NCBI RefSeq assembly: GCF_040892545.1 | Contig: NZ_CP156079.1 | Span: 5,491,501 to 5,555,500 of the forward strand | Origin: Paracidovorax avenae | GTDB lineage: Bacteria > Pseudomonadota > Gammaproteobacteria > Burkholderiales > Burkholderiaceae_C | Direction of reading: 5' to 3' | Length of the DNA stretch: 64,000 nucleotides | Shown: positions 43,289 to 51,851 of the stretch, one piece after another | Position numbering within the stretch: the stretch's first letter is position 1 | Layout: each line of letters begins with the position of its first letter | Notes under the pieces: generated by a model | The model's database searches: none | Seen by the model: only the letters and a program-made list of their open reading frames with translations | Told to the model about the DNA's origin: nothing | Translations under genes and position numbers: made by a program

Positions 43289-45001
43289 TCAGACAGCGGC
43301 AGCCATGCCCGCCGCATGCCCGCGCGTGAACGCTTCCTCGAATACCGAGTAGCCGGACCAGTCGGCATGCGCGAAGGCCAGGCGGGCCGTGCCGGGCACG
43401 GAAGGCGCGGCGATCCGCTCGCCGTTCGCCAGCACGTAGCGCTGCCGGGGCGCGGGCATGCGGCCGGCCTGGCTCAGGAAGGCCAGCGTTCCCGGCACGG
43501 GGATGGACATGGCGTGCCCGTAGCGGGTGATCTCCACGCGCGTCACGCGGGCCCGCAGGTCCGGGTGCGGGCCGGACAGGCTCGCGAGGATGGCGTCGCG
43601 CCAGTGGGTCCAGGGCTGTTCGGCGAGCTGTCGCTGGCCGTCGGGCACGTCGCCCAGCGCCCGGTAGTAGGTGAGCACCGTGGGACCGGGACGCGGATCC
43701 AGGCGCTGGTGGCCCGCGTCCACGTAGCCCAGGCCGCCCGGCGCCGGATCATCGTAGAGCACGTTGTCCCAGGCGGGTGCCGCGCCCTCGCGGTCCGACA
43801 GCGGCGCGTCGATGCGCAGGTTCGCCACCAGCCAGGGGGCCCACTGCAGCCGCTGTGCGGCCTGGGCGAGGAACGCGGGCGGGTTGCGCACCACGCGCGC
43901 CGCCACGAAAACGGGCAGCGCCACCACGCAGCGGCGCGCCTGCCAGCGCTCGATGCTGTCGCTCGCATGGTGCAGCACGTCCACCTCCACGCCGCGCCGG
44001 TTCTCCTCGATGCGCAGCACGGTGCTGCCGGTGCGCAGCGCCCCGGCGTCGTTCACCGGCGCGGCCAGCCGCTGGGCCAGCCAGCCATTGCCCTCGGGCC
44101 AGGTCAGCACGCCTTCGCGCTCCTCGCTGGCGGCGTCGCCGGGTGCATGGAAGCCGTGGCGGCTGGCGAAATAATGGATGCCCGCCCAGGCCGACACCCG
44201 CGCCGTGCCGGCGCCGTAGTCGTCGCGGCAGCAATAGTCCAGGTACCAGCGCAGGTGCGCATCCGAGAAGCCCTCCTGCGACAGCCAGGCATCGAACGTG
44301 ATGGCATCCAGGGACCGCAGCACGGCGGAAACCGGCTGGTCCGGCCGCCACAGCTTGAACGTGGGCATGGCGAAGCGCTCCGCGCGGCCCAGTTCCGCCA
44401 CGCGCGCGGAGAAGCGCCGGTACTGCTCCAGGGTGTCCGCGCCGACACCGTTCACGGGCAGCAGGCCCTCCTGCCAGGCTCCCCGGAAGAACAGCCGCTC
44501 CTGCGGGCTGTGGCACAGGCTGCGCTCGTCGATCTGCCAGCGCCCCGCCACGCGGCGCCGCAGGCCCAATTCTTCCAGCAGGTCCTGCACCTCGCGCGCG
44601 CCGTCGCCCGGCACCGGCAGGTAGTGGGCGCCCAGGGGGCAGGCGATGCCGTCCACCTGGCCGGCGCGGCTGTTGCCGCCCGGGGAATCCTCCATTTCCA
44701 CCAGCATGAAGTCATCGACTCCGGCCAGGCGCAGGGCGCGGGCCGCGGCCAGGCCCGCCACGCCGCCGCCCGCGACCACCACCTGGGTTCGGCGCACGAT
44801 ATCGGGCTCGATCGTGCCGCCCTTCTGCAACCGGTCGCGCAGCGCATGGCCCCGGGCCATGTCGATGCCCGTGAAGCCCCCGGGCAGGTCGCGCGGCGCC
44901 GGCCCGCACCCGGCCAGCGCACAGGCGGCGGCCGTGGCCGTGGCGCCCCGCAGCAGGGTACGGCGCTGCAGCGCGGGAAGATCGAGGTAGGAAGCAGGCA
45001 T
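43289..45001 (-). CDS. FAD-dependent oxidoreductase (amine-oxidase-like, Tat/lipoprotein signal)
   Basis: 570 residues. The N terminus RRTLLRGATATAAACALAGC combines a twin-Arg signal with a lipobox (LAGC), so export as a lipoprotein is likely. Then comes the FAD-binding VVAGGGVAGLAAARAL and the flavin amine oxidoreductase pattern EDSPGGNSRAGQ. Such proteins oxidise amines or other reduced substrates. The neighbouring spermidine-synthase-like gene (about 45 bases upstream on the same strand) suggests a polyamine-linked role. FAD loading before Tat export is inferred. Confidence 0.88.
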   Translation of the reverse strand: MPASYLDLPALQRRTLLRGATATAAACALAGCGPAPRDLPGGFTGIDMARGHALRDRLQKGGTIEPDIVRRTQVVVAGGGVAGLAAARALRLAGVDDFMLVEMEDSPGGNSRAGQVDGIACPLGAHYLPVPGDGAREVQDLLEELGLRRRVAGRWQIDERSLCHSPQERLFFRGAWQEGLLPVNGVGADTLEQYRRFSARVAELGRAERFAMPTFKLWRPDQPVSAVLRSLDAITFDAWLSQEGFSDAHLRWYLDYCCRDDYGAGTARVSAWAGIHYFASRHGFHAPGDAASEEREGVLTWPEGNGWLAQRLAAPVNDAGALRTGSTVLRIEENRRGVEVDVLHHASDSIERWQARRCVVALPVFVAARVVRNPPAFLAQAAQRLQWAPWLVANLRIDAPLSDREGAAPAWDNVLYDDPAPGGLGYVDAGHQRLDPRPGPTVLTYYRALGDVPDGQRQLAEQPWTHWRDAILASLSGPHPDLRARVTRVEITRYGHAMSIPVPGTLAFLSQAGRMPAPRQRYVLANGERIAAPSVPGTARLAFAHADWSGYSVFEEAFTRGHAAGMAAAV

Positions 45002-45044
45002 GCGGCGTACTCTACGCCACGGCCATGTCAGGCCGGGCCCGGCA

Positions 45045-46607
45045 TCAATGCGCGGCCACCTTGCCCCACTCCTGCTCGTAGGTGTGCACCAGCACCTGGT
45101 TCGAAAGGCGGTTCACCTCCGCCGGCACCCGGGCCATGTCCAGCGGGAAGTCGAACAGCAGCGGCAGCGTGGGCACCGACAGGAACCGCAGCCCCCCGGG
45201 CAGGTGCTCCGGCAGGCGCCATGGCCGCCGGCTGGCGATGACGAAACCCCATTCGCCGAAGCTCGGCACGTGCACGTGGTACGGCGCCGTGGCCAGGCCC
45301 ACCGATTCGACGGTCTGCACCACGGTCCAGAAACTCTGGCGCGCCACCAGCGGCGAGGTGGTCTGCACCACCGCATAGCCGCTCGCCGAGAGGCGCTGTT
45401 CGAGCAGCGCATAGAAGCTGTTCGTGTAGAGCTTGCCGATCGCGAAGTTGGTGGGGTCGGGGAAGTCCACCACGATCACGTCGAAAGTGGAATCGACTCC
45501 GCTCCCCTCCTGCAGCCACTGGAAGGCATCCGTGTTGACGATGTGCACCCGCGGATCGTTGAGCGCTCCGGCGTTGAGCCGCACCAGCGCCGGATCGGAG
45601 CGGAAAAGCCGCGTCATGGCCGGATCGAGCTCCACCAGCGTGACCGATTCGACCGATGGGTACTTGAGGATCTCGCGCACCGCCATGCCGTCGCCGCCGC
45701 CGAGCACCGCCACGCGTTTCGGGGCCCCGTGGGCGGACATCGCCGGGTGCACCAGCGCCTCGTGGTAGCGGTATTCGTCGCGCTCGGCGAACTGCAGGTT
45801 GCCGTTCAGGAACAGCCGGTAGCCCGAGCGGCCGTGCGTGACCACGATGCGCTGGTAGGGCGAGGCGCTGGCGATGACGATGCGGTCCTGGTAGAAATGG
45901 TCTTCCGCCAGGCGGGTGATGTGCTCGGCCCCCGCGAAGCCGGCCAGCAGCGCCCCGAGCACGGACGCGCACGCCAGCGCATGCGCCCGGAAACGCCGCA
46001 GTTCGCGCCGGAACAGCCACAGCGCCCAGACCGCCACCACCGCGTTGAAGATGCCGAACAGCAACCCCGTGCGCACCAGCCCCAGGTGCGGCACCAGCAG
46101 CAGCGGGAAGGCGAGCGACACCGCGAGCGCGCCGAGGTAATCGAAGGTGAGCACCTGCGAGACCAGGTCCTTGAGCGCCACGTTGCGCTTGAGGATGCGC
46201 ATCACCAGCGGTATCTCCAGCCCCACCAGCATGCCGACCAGCAGCACCATGCCGTAGAGCAGCAGCCGGAACGCACCCGGCACGTAGGCATTCGCCAGGA
46301 AGAGCAGCGCGGGCAGCGCCCCGCCGACCACCGCCACCAGCAGCTCGATCCGCAGGAAATGCGCGGGCAGCTGGCGCTCGAAATACCGCGACAGCCACGA
46401 CCCCACCCCCATCGCGAACAGATAGGTGCCGATGATGGTGGAGAACTGCAGCACCGAATCGCCCAGCACGTACGAGGCGAGCGCGCCCGCGACGAGTTCG
46501 TAGAGCAGGCCGCAGGCGGCCACCACGAACACGCTGGCGAGCAGTGCGATGTCGAGAGGCCGGGGGGCGGGCTGCGGAGGGGATGGAAGGGGGGCGGCGG
46601 CAGTCAA
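45045..46607 (-). CDS. Membrane polyamine aminopropyltransferase-like (spermidine synthase) protein
   Basis: About 520 residues: a seven-helix membrane domain (about 15-225; LLYELVAGALASYVLGDSVLQFST begins it) and a C-terminal spermidine-synthase fold with VAVLGGGDGMAVREILKYPSVESVTLVELDPAM (SAM site) and VVDFPDPTNFAIGKLYTNSFY (catalytic Asp region). This long architecture is common in Proteobacteria. No SpeD gene adjoins in the window. No ATG is available; TTG at 46607 is taken, GTG at 46640 is an alternative. It is divergent from panE. Confidence 0.88.
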   Translation of the reverse strand: MTAAAPLPSPPQPAPRPLDIALLASVFVVAACGLLYELVAGALASYVLGDSVLQFSTIIGTYLFAMGVGSWLSRYFERQLPAHFLRIELLVAVVGGALPALLFLANAYVPGAFRLLLYGMVLLVGMLVGLEIPLVMRILKRNVALKDLVSQVLTFDYLGALAVSLAFPLLLVPHLGLVRTGLLFGIFNAVVAVWALWLFRRELRRFRAHALACASVLGALLAGFAGAEHITRLAEDHFYQDRIVIASASPYQRIVVTHGRSGYRLFLNGNLQFAERDEYRYHEALVHPAMSAHGAPKRVAVLGGGDGMAVREILKYPSVESVTLVELDPAMTRLFRSDPALVRLNAGALNDPRVHIVNTDAFQWLQEGSGVDSTFDVIVVDFPDPTNFAIGKLYTNSFYALLEQRLSASGYAVVQTTSPLVARQSFWTVVQTVESVGLATAPYHVHVPSFGEWGFVIASRRPWRLPEHLPGGLRFLSVPTLPLLFDFPLDMARVPAEVNRLSNQVLVHTYEQEWGKVAAH

Positions 46608-46718
46608 GCCCGCTATTTTGCGGGATGCGCGCCACCGCACCTTCTCGCCACCGGCTGCACAATGCCCCCACACCGTCACGGGCGCCGGGCCCCTGCACGG
46701 CCCTCCGGGAGGCTTCGC

Positions 46719-47711
46719 ATGCATTTCATCGTCATGGGCGCGGGCGCCGTCGGCCTCTACGTGGGCGGGCGCCTGGCCGCGGCCGGGGAAGCGGTGACCC
46801 TGGTGGGCCGCCCGCGCATCCTGGACGCGATCGCGCGGGACGGCCTGCGGGTGAGCGATCTGGAGGGGGCCGACGCGCACGTGCCCGCGCGCGCACTGCG
46901 GCTGGCCACGTCGCTGGACGGCATGGAATGCCCTGGCGACGCCATCGTCCTGCTGTGCGTGAAGGGTGGCGCCACGGCGCAGGCCGCGCGCGCCCTCGGC
47001 GCCGCCTGCCCGCCGGGCACCCCCGCCGTGTCGCTGCAGAACGGCGTGGACAACGTGGCGCGCATCGCCGCCCATGCGCCGGCACTGCGACCCATCGGGG
47101 CCATGGTGCCCTACAACGTGGTGCTGCGCGGCACGCACGTGCACCGGGCGACCACCGGAGACATCCACCTGCAGCGCGATCCGGCCGCCACCGCGATGGC
47201 TGATGCCTTCAGGGCGGCAGGGCTCGGCACCACGGTCGTGGAGGACATCCGCCCGGTGCAGTGGGGCAAGCTGCTGCTGAACCTCAACAACCCCGTGAAT
47301 GCGCTCTCGGACCTGCCGCTGCGCGAGGAACTGCAGGACCGCGACTGCCGCACCGTGTTCGCCGCGCTGCAGGCCGAAGCGCTGCGCGCCATGGCGCGCG
47401 CCGGCATCCGCCCCGCGAAGGTCGCGCCCGTGCCGCCGGCACTGCTGCCGCACGTGCTGCGGCTGCCCGACGCGCTTTTCACGCGGCTCGCGCGCCGCAT
47501 GCTGCGCATCGATCCGGCGGCACGCTCATCGATGTGGGACGACCTGGAGGCCGGCCGCCCCACCGAAATCGACGACCTCTGCGGCGCCGTCGTGCGCCTG
47601 GCCGCGGCGCATGGCCTGCGCGCCCCATGCAACGAACGCATGTGCGCGCTACTGGCCGGCCCGCGCCAGCGGCTCACGGGCGCGCAGATGCGCGAGGCCC
47701 TGGGCCTTTGA
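46719..47711 (+). CDS. panE: 2-dehydropantoate 2-reductase
   Basis: 330 residues. PanE reduces ketopantoate to pantoate with NADPH in CoA synthesis. It has the N-terminal MGAGAVGLYVGGRLA nucleotide fold, LLCVKGG, and the conserved helical-domain stretch QWGKLLLNLNNPVNAL (catalytic Lys) with a second-half pattern IDPAARSSMWDDLEAGRPTEID (catalytic Glu near RPTEID). ATG at 46719. It converges with the TonB receptor gene, 13 bases apart. Confidence 0.93.
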   Translation: MHFIVMGAGAVGLYVGGRLAAAGEAVTLVGRPRILDAIARDGLRVSDLEGADAHVPARALRLATSLDGMECPGDAIVLLCVKGGATAQAARALGAACPPGTPAVSLQNGVDNVARIAAHAPALRPIGAMVPYNVVLRGTHVHRATTGDIHLQRDPAATAMADAFRAAGLGTTVVEDIRPVQWGKLLLNLNNPVNALSDLPLREELQDRDCRTVFAALQAEALRAMARAGIRPAKVAPVPPALLPHVLRLPDALFTRLARRMLRIDPAARSSMWDDLEAGRPTEIDDLCGAVVRLAAAHGLRAPCNERMCALLAGPRQRLTGAQMREALGL

Positions 47712-47724
47712 ACCGCGAAGGGCG

Positions 47725-49905
47725 TCAGAACTGGTAGCTTGCGCTCACCAGCAGCGAGCGCGGCGCGCCCGGCAGCGCGCTGGTGCCCGGGCGCCAGTAC
47801 TCCTTGTCGAACAGGTTGGAAACGGCCGCCGTCACCGTCCAGGGCGCGGAGCGCCATCCGACGAGCGCGTCCCAGCGGCTGTAGCCCGCCATGCGCGACG
47901 TGTTGGCGTCGTTCGCCCAGCGCGGGCCGGAATGGGTCACGCCGATTTCGCCATACCACGGTCCTGAAGGCGCATAGCGCACGAACAGGCTGCCCGTGCG
48001 GCGCGCCACGTCGCGCAGGTCCTTGCCCTCCAGGTCCCGGTTGGCCTTGTTTTCCACCACGGTGGCGTGCGTGATGCCCGCGCCTCCGCGCACGTACCAG
48101 CCGGCCGCCACGCGGCCCGACACGGTGAACTCCAGCCCGCGCGAGCGCTCCTGCCCGCGCACCGCCCAGACGTCGGGCTGGTTGGTCGCATCGGGCTGGT
48201 AGCGGATGTTGTAGTGGTCGATCTGGTAGGCCGAGAACTGCGTGGAAAGCGCGCCCTGCAGCCAGTCGCTCTTGATGCCCGCCTCGAACTGGCGCGAATA
48301 CTGCGGCTCGTCGTCCTGCGCACCGCTGATGCCCAGCATGCCGCGGCCGCCGAACGGCGAAAAGCTCTTGCTGTAGGAGGCATAGACGCTGTGCTCCCGG
48401 CTGGGCTGCCACACCAGGCCCGCGCGCGGGCTCACGGAACTGCCACTCGAATGCCGCCAGGCGCCGGTAAGCCGGTTCAGGCTGTCGAAGTCGTAGTCGT
48501 CATAGCGCGCACCCACCAGCAGTTTCCACTGCGGTGCGAGGCTGACGAGATCCTGCGCGTAGAGCGCCCGGGCGCGGGCCAGGTGCAGGTTGTGCTGCGT
48601 CGGCGCACCCTGCGCGGGCCGCACGGCATTGAACACCGGGTTGAACGGATCGACGAAGCCGTTGCTCGCCGCGGTGGAAAAAAGCCGCGGCTGGCGTTCC
48701 TCGTCGCTGTGCTCCACGCCTACCAGCAGCTCGTGCGCCATGCCGGCCAGCTCGACGCGGCCGGTCAGGTCCACGGTATGGATGGTGGTCTTGTTGTTGG
48801 TCTGCTGCCAGGCGTAGCTCTGGCGCAGCAGGCCCGGATTCGTGCACGCGGCGCCCGTCGGCGTGCGGCCGCGGGCATTGCAGTAGGTGCCCAGGAAATA
48901 GTGGTCGAAATCCTGCCGCGCCTCGCGCCGGCTGGCCACCCAGCGCACGCTCCACCGCGGATTGAAGTCGTAGCTCAGGTCCGAGCGCAGCACGCGCAGG
49001 CGGTCTTCCACGTAATCGCCGGGCTGCGCAAAGCCCTGGCGCGGCGAGACGCCCGCAGGCAGTTGCTCGTAGGCCGGCCCCCGGTCCGGAACGCGCCAGA
49101 CGTTGTCGTAGGTGTACTGGCCCGTCCAGCGCAGGCCCGTGCGCGTGTCCACGAGGATGCTGGGCGACACCATCTCGTTCCGGTTGCGGATGCCGCTGCG
49201 GAAGCTGTGCGCCTGCTCGCGGTCGGCCGTGAGCCGAACGGCCACATTCGGGCTCAGCACGCGGTTGATGTCCAGCGTGCCGCCCACGTTCTCCCACGAT
49301 CCGCCGCGCAGCGTGGCGCTGCTCTTCGCATCGAAGCGCGCCTGCTTGCTCACCAGGTTGACCACGCCGCCGCCCGCCCCGCGGCCGTAGAGCACCGAGG
49401 CCGGGCCCTTGAGGATCTCGATGCGCTCCACGTTCGCGGTGCTGCGGCGCACCTGGCCGCCTTCGCGCACGCCGTCGCGGTAGATGTCGCCCGAACTCAC
49501 GTCGAAGCCGCGGATCGTCAATCCTTCGCCGCGCATGTCGTAGCTCGCACTCACCCCCGGCTGCCCGTCGAGCATGGTGGCGAGGTCGTTGATGCCGTAA
49601 CTCTTGTACTTGTTGACCTCCACCGTGTCGATGGTCTGGGGAATGTCGCGCGGCGCGGTGTAGGTCTTGGTGGCCGTCGTCACGCCCTCGGGGCGCACAT
49701 CGTCAGGGTCGAACTGCGCGCCGGAGACGTGGACAGTGGGCAGCGAGGCCTGCGCGGAGGCCCCCTCCGCAGGTGCCTCGCCCTGCGCCCAGGCTGCTCC
49801 AGCCAGGCCCGCCCACAGCATCGCCGCGCGCAGCGGTGCGGATCCGGCTGGGGGCATGATGCGGCACCGCATGCGCCGCGCTTCAGAAAAGATGGGTGTC
49901 GCCAT
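47725..49905 (-). CDS. TonB-dependent siderophore receptor
   Basis: 726 residues. It has a signal peptide (about 1-40, ending AWAQG), a plug domain (about 75-180: RDIPQTIDTVEVNKYKSYGINDLATMLDGQPGVSASYDMRG; IEILKGPASVLYGRGAGGGVVNLVSK) and a 22-strand barrel ending with a terminal aromatic (SASYQF). The IYRDGVR / RGFDVSSGD pattern belongs to the FhuE/FpvA siderophore group, but no N-terminal signalling (STN) domain is present. It takes up ferric siderophores across the outer membrane. A Fur-box-like site precedes the start by 68 bases. Confidence 0.95.
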   Translation of the reverse strand: MATPIFSEARRMRCRIMPPAGSAPLRAAMLWAGLAGAAWAQGEAPAEGASAQASLPTVHVSGAQFDPDDVRPEGVTTATKTYTAPRDIPQTIDTVEVNKYKSYGINDLATMLDGQPGVSASYDMRGEGLTIRGFDVSSGDIYRDGVREGGQVRRSTANVERIEILKGPASVLYGRGAGGGVVNLVSKQARFDAKSSATLRGGSWENVGGTLDINRVLSPNVAVRLTADREQAHSFRSGIRNRNEMVSPSILVDTRTGLRWTGQYTYDNVWRVPDRGPAYEQLPAGVSPRQGFAQPGDYVEDRLRVLRSDLSYDFNPRWSVRWVASRREARQDFDHYFLGTYCNARGRTPTGAACTNPGLLRQSYAWQQTNNKTTIHTVDLTGRVELAGMAHELLVGVEHSDEERQPRLFSTAASNGFVDPFNPVFNAVRPAQGAPTQHNLHLARARALYAQDLVSLAPQWKLLVGARYDDYDFDSLNRLTGAWRHSSGSSVSPRAGLVWQPSREHSVYASYSKSFSPFGGRGMLGISGAQDDEPQYSRQFEAGIKSDWLQGALSTQFSAYQIDHYNIRYQPDATNQPDVWAVRGQERSRGLEFTVSGRVAAGWYVRGGAGITHATVVENKANRDLEGKDLRDVARRTGSLFVRYAPSGPWYGEIGVTHSGPRWANDANTSRMAGYSRWDALVGWRSAPWTVTAAVSNLFDKEYWRPGTSALPGAPRSLLVSASYQF

Positions 49906-49972
49906 ATCGCTTTCAAAAATCAGGCCATGCCGTCATGGCTGCGGCCGCGTTACGAAAGCGACAAATTGTAAT

Positions 49973-49991
49973 GAGAGTGATAACGATTCTT
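49973..49991 (-). promoter_or_regulatory. Fur box upstream of the siderophore receptor
   Basis: GAGAGTGATAACGATTCTT matches the 19-bp Fur consensus GATAATGATAATCATTATC at 13 positions by hand count. It lies in an AT-rich region 68-86 bases upstream of the receptor start. Iron-dependent repression by Fur is inferred. Confidence 0.7.
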
Positions 49992-50118
49992 AATAATTCA
50001 GATACAAATTCCACGGCTGACGTCTTGCTGCCGAGTTAACGTAAAATTTTGTATCAAACTTCGGTCCAGAACCATTCCAACACGACCGCCGCCTGACCGA
50101 GCGGCAGGGAGATCCGAT

Positions 50119-50736
50119 TTGCGCCCCCTTCTACTGGCAGCCGCCATCGCTGCTTCGCTGGCCCTTGCTGCCTGCACCACGCCCTACGCCCGCAAGGGCA
50201 TGGCGGGCGGATACACCGACGAGAAGATCGATGAGACGCACTACCGCGTGAAGTTCGACGGCAACGGCAACACGTCCGCCGACCGCGTCTGGAATTTCTG
50301 GCTGTACCGCTGCGCCGAACTCACCAGGGAGAAGGGATATACCCATTTCACGGTGCGCAAGGCGGGCGAGCCTCTGGCCGGCAGCCCGGCGCCGCGACGC
50401 GCCATGGCCGGCATACAGCCCGCAGGCCATGCGGACACGGACGCTGAACCACCCCGCATGGTCAAGACCAAGGGCGGCGGCGCGCCCATATTCATCTATA
50501 CCCCCGGTACCACCGTCACGGTCACCACCTGGCACAACGACGCCGTCATCGCACTGTACCGCGATCCCCTGCCCGAGGCGGTGATGGTGCTCGAGGCCCG
50601 CGTGGTGCTGGAGCAGCTCGCCCCCTATGTCCAGTCCGACGGGAGAGACGCCGCGCCGGCCCGCGACGAACTGCTGCGCAAGGCGGCCTCCATGGTCCGG
50701 TCGGAGCGGGGCTATGGATTCGGGGGTGAACTGTGA
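50119..50736 (+). CDS. CC0125/CC1285-type lipoprotein
   Basis: 205 residues. The signal peptide ends LALAAC (lipobox), so this is a lipoprotein. The central stretch GGYTDEKIDETHYRVKFDGNGNTSADRVWNFWLYRCAELTREKGYTHFTV is the pattern of the CC0125/CC1285 family. Function unknown. TTG at 50119 is used as start because it directly opens the signal peptide and AGGGAG precedes it. It overlaps the next gene by four bases (GTGA). Confidence 0.85.
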   Translation: MRPLLLAAAIAASLALAACTTPYARKGMAGGYTDEKIDETHYRVKFDGNGNTSADRVWNFWLYRCAELTREKGYTHFTVRKAGEPLAGSPAPRRAMAGIQPAGHADTDAEPPRMVKTKGGGAPIFIYTPGTTVTVTTWHNDAVIALYRDPLPEAVMVLEARVVLEQLAPYVQSDGRDAAPARDELLRKAASMVRSERGYGFGGEL

Positions 50737-51518
50737 GCCGCCGATCCATGACCATGTCATCCCTCCTGGCCCTCTGCGGGGCATTGATCTCCACCGCACT
50801 GCCGGCGCACGTCGCCGCACAGGGGTACAGCCTCTTTCCGGATACCCGGCAGAACCCGCGCCGCGATGTCCAGTGGCAGCCCACCCTCATTCCGGGGACC
50901 TGCGTGCGCCCGGTCTATCCGCTGAACTCCATCCGGCAGAAGGAACAGGGCCAGACGGCCCTCACCCTGACCGTGGGTCCGGACGGCAACGTGCGGAGAA
51001 CGTCGGTGAGCTACTCCAGCGGATCCGCGCGGCTGGACCTGGCGGCCCAGGACGCCATGTCCACCTGCCGGTTCCGGCCGGCGCACGACTCCACGGGCTC
51101 GCCCATGCAGTCGTCCTACAACATGCACTACGACTGGCGCCTGGAAGATGCACCGCCCGACCCGTGGGTGGAACTGAAAGCCCTCGGCGGCGCGGGCTTC
51201 CCCGCCACCGGCGACGTTGCGGCCGTGGCCTTCACTGGCGACAGCGTCGCATCGCCCGCGCAGCGCGCGAAAGTGCTGGCCATGGTGAAGGCCAAAGCCA
51301 CGGAAATGGCGGCTTGCCCGAGCATCGAGACAGGGGCCTCGCGCATCGTGCGCGACATCGGCGCCACGGCTGCCGCGGGCCGCCGCTCGATCGAACTCTG
51401 GACGCTGGCCCAGTGCGGCCGGACCATGCGGTATGTCATCCTCGTGGCGTTCCCGCTGGATGCTCCGGCCTTCTTCCATGCCGTGCCCCTCGCAGCGACG
51501 GAACCCGACCCGGCCTGA
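50733..51518 (+). CDS. Exported protein with a TonB C-terminal-like domain
   Basis: 261 residues. A signal peptide (about 8-29, ending AHVAAQ) takes the place of the membrane anchor of TonB. Residues about 50-125 (LIPGTCVRPVYPLNSIRQKEQGQTALTLTVGPDGNVRRTSV, SSGSARLDLAAQDAMSTCRFRPA) match the TonB C-terminal domain. The remaining 130 residues are unrecognised. Without a proline-rich linker and an inner-membrane anchor it cannot be a normal energy transducer; it may be a TonB-domain accessory protein. It overlaps the lipoprotein gene by GTGA. Confidence 0.85.
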   Translation: MSRRSMTMSSLLALCGALISTALPAHVAAQGYSLFPDTRQNPRRDVQWQPTLIPGTCVRPVYPLNSIRQKEQGQTALTLTVGPDGNVRRTSVSYSSGSARLDLAAQDAMSTCRFRPAHDSTGSPMQSSYNMHYDWRLEDAPPDPWVELKALGGAGFPATGDVAAVAFTGDSVASPAQRAKVLAMVKAKATEMAACPSIETGASRIVRDIGATAAAGRRSIELWTLAQCGRTMRYVILVAFPLDAPAFFHAVPLAATEPDPA

Positions 51519-51567
51519 CAGCGCCCGCCCCTGCAGCCGGCGCGCAGGGCGGTGCACCACGGCGGAT

Positions 51568-51807
51568 TCACCCCCCGTGGATCGCCGCCGCCACGATGAT
51601 GCTGATGCCCAGGCACATCGCCGCCACGACCATGGCGAGGGCCTTGTTCTGCTTCTCGACGATCTCGGCCCACAGGTCGTAGGGCGTGATCTTGTCGATG
51701 ACGATGAAGCTGATCCAGAACACCAGCACGCCGATCAGCGCGAACAGGATGGAGCCGAAGAAGGCGGCGGGGTGCAGCCAGTCGAATGGCATGGTGAACT
51801 CCTTCAT
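51568..51807 (-). CDS. DUF350 membrane protein (YjfL-like)
   Basis: 79 residues with two hydrophobic helices (FFGSILFALIGVLVFWISFIVIDKI and AMVVAAMCLGISIIVAAAI). DUF350 proteins sit in polyamine/SPFH/DUF4178 gene clusters, exactly as here, where DUF4178 lies 44 bases upstream. Function unknown. ATG at 51807; ATG at 51792 also fits. Confidence 0.9.
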   Translation of the reverse strand: MKEFTMPFDWLHPAAFFGSILFALIGVLVFWISFIVIDKITPYDLWAEIVEKQNKALAMVVAAMCLGISIIVAAAIHGG

Positions 51808-51851
51808 TCAAACAACGAACCGGAAAAAAACGGGCCCGGCGATCACGGCAG

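Noticed and set aside
47725..49905. Transducing siderophore receptor with STN domain
   Set aside because: The plug begins soon after the signal peptide; no N-terminal signalling domain is visible.
50733..51518. Classical TonB energy transducer
   Set aside because: It lacks the uncleaved anchor and the proline-rich linker.
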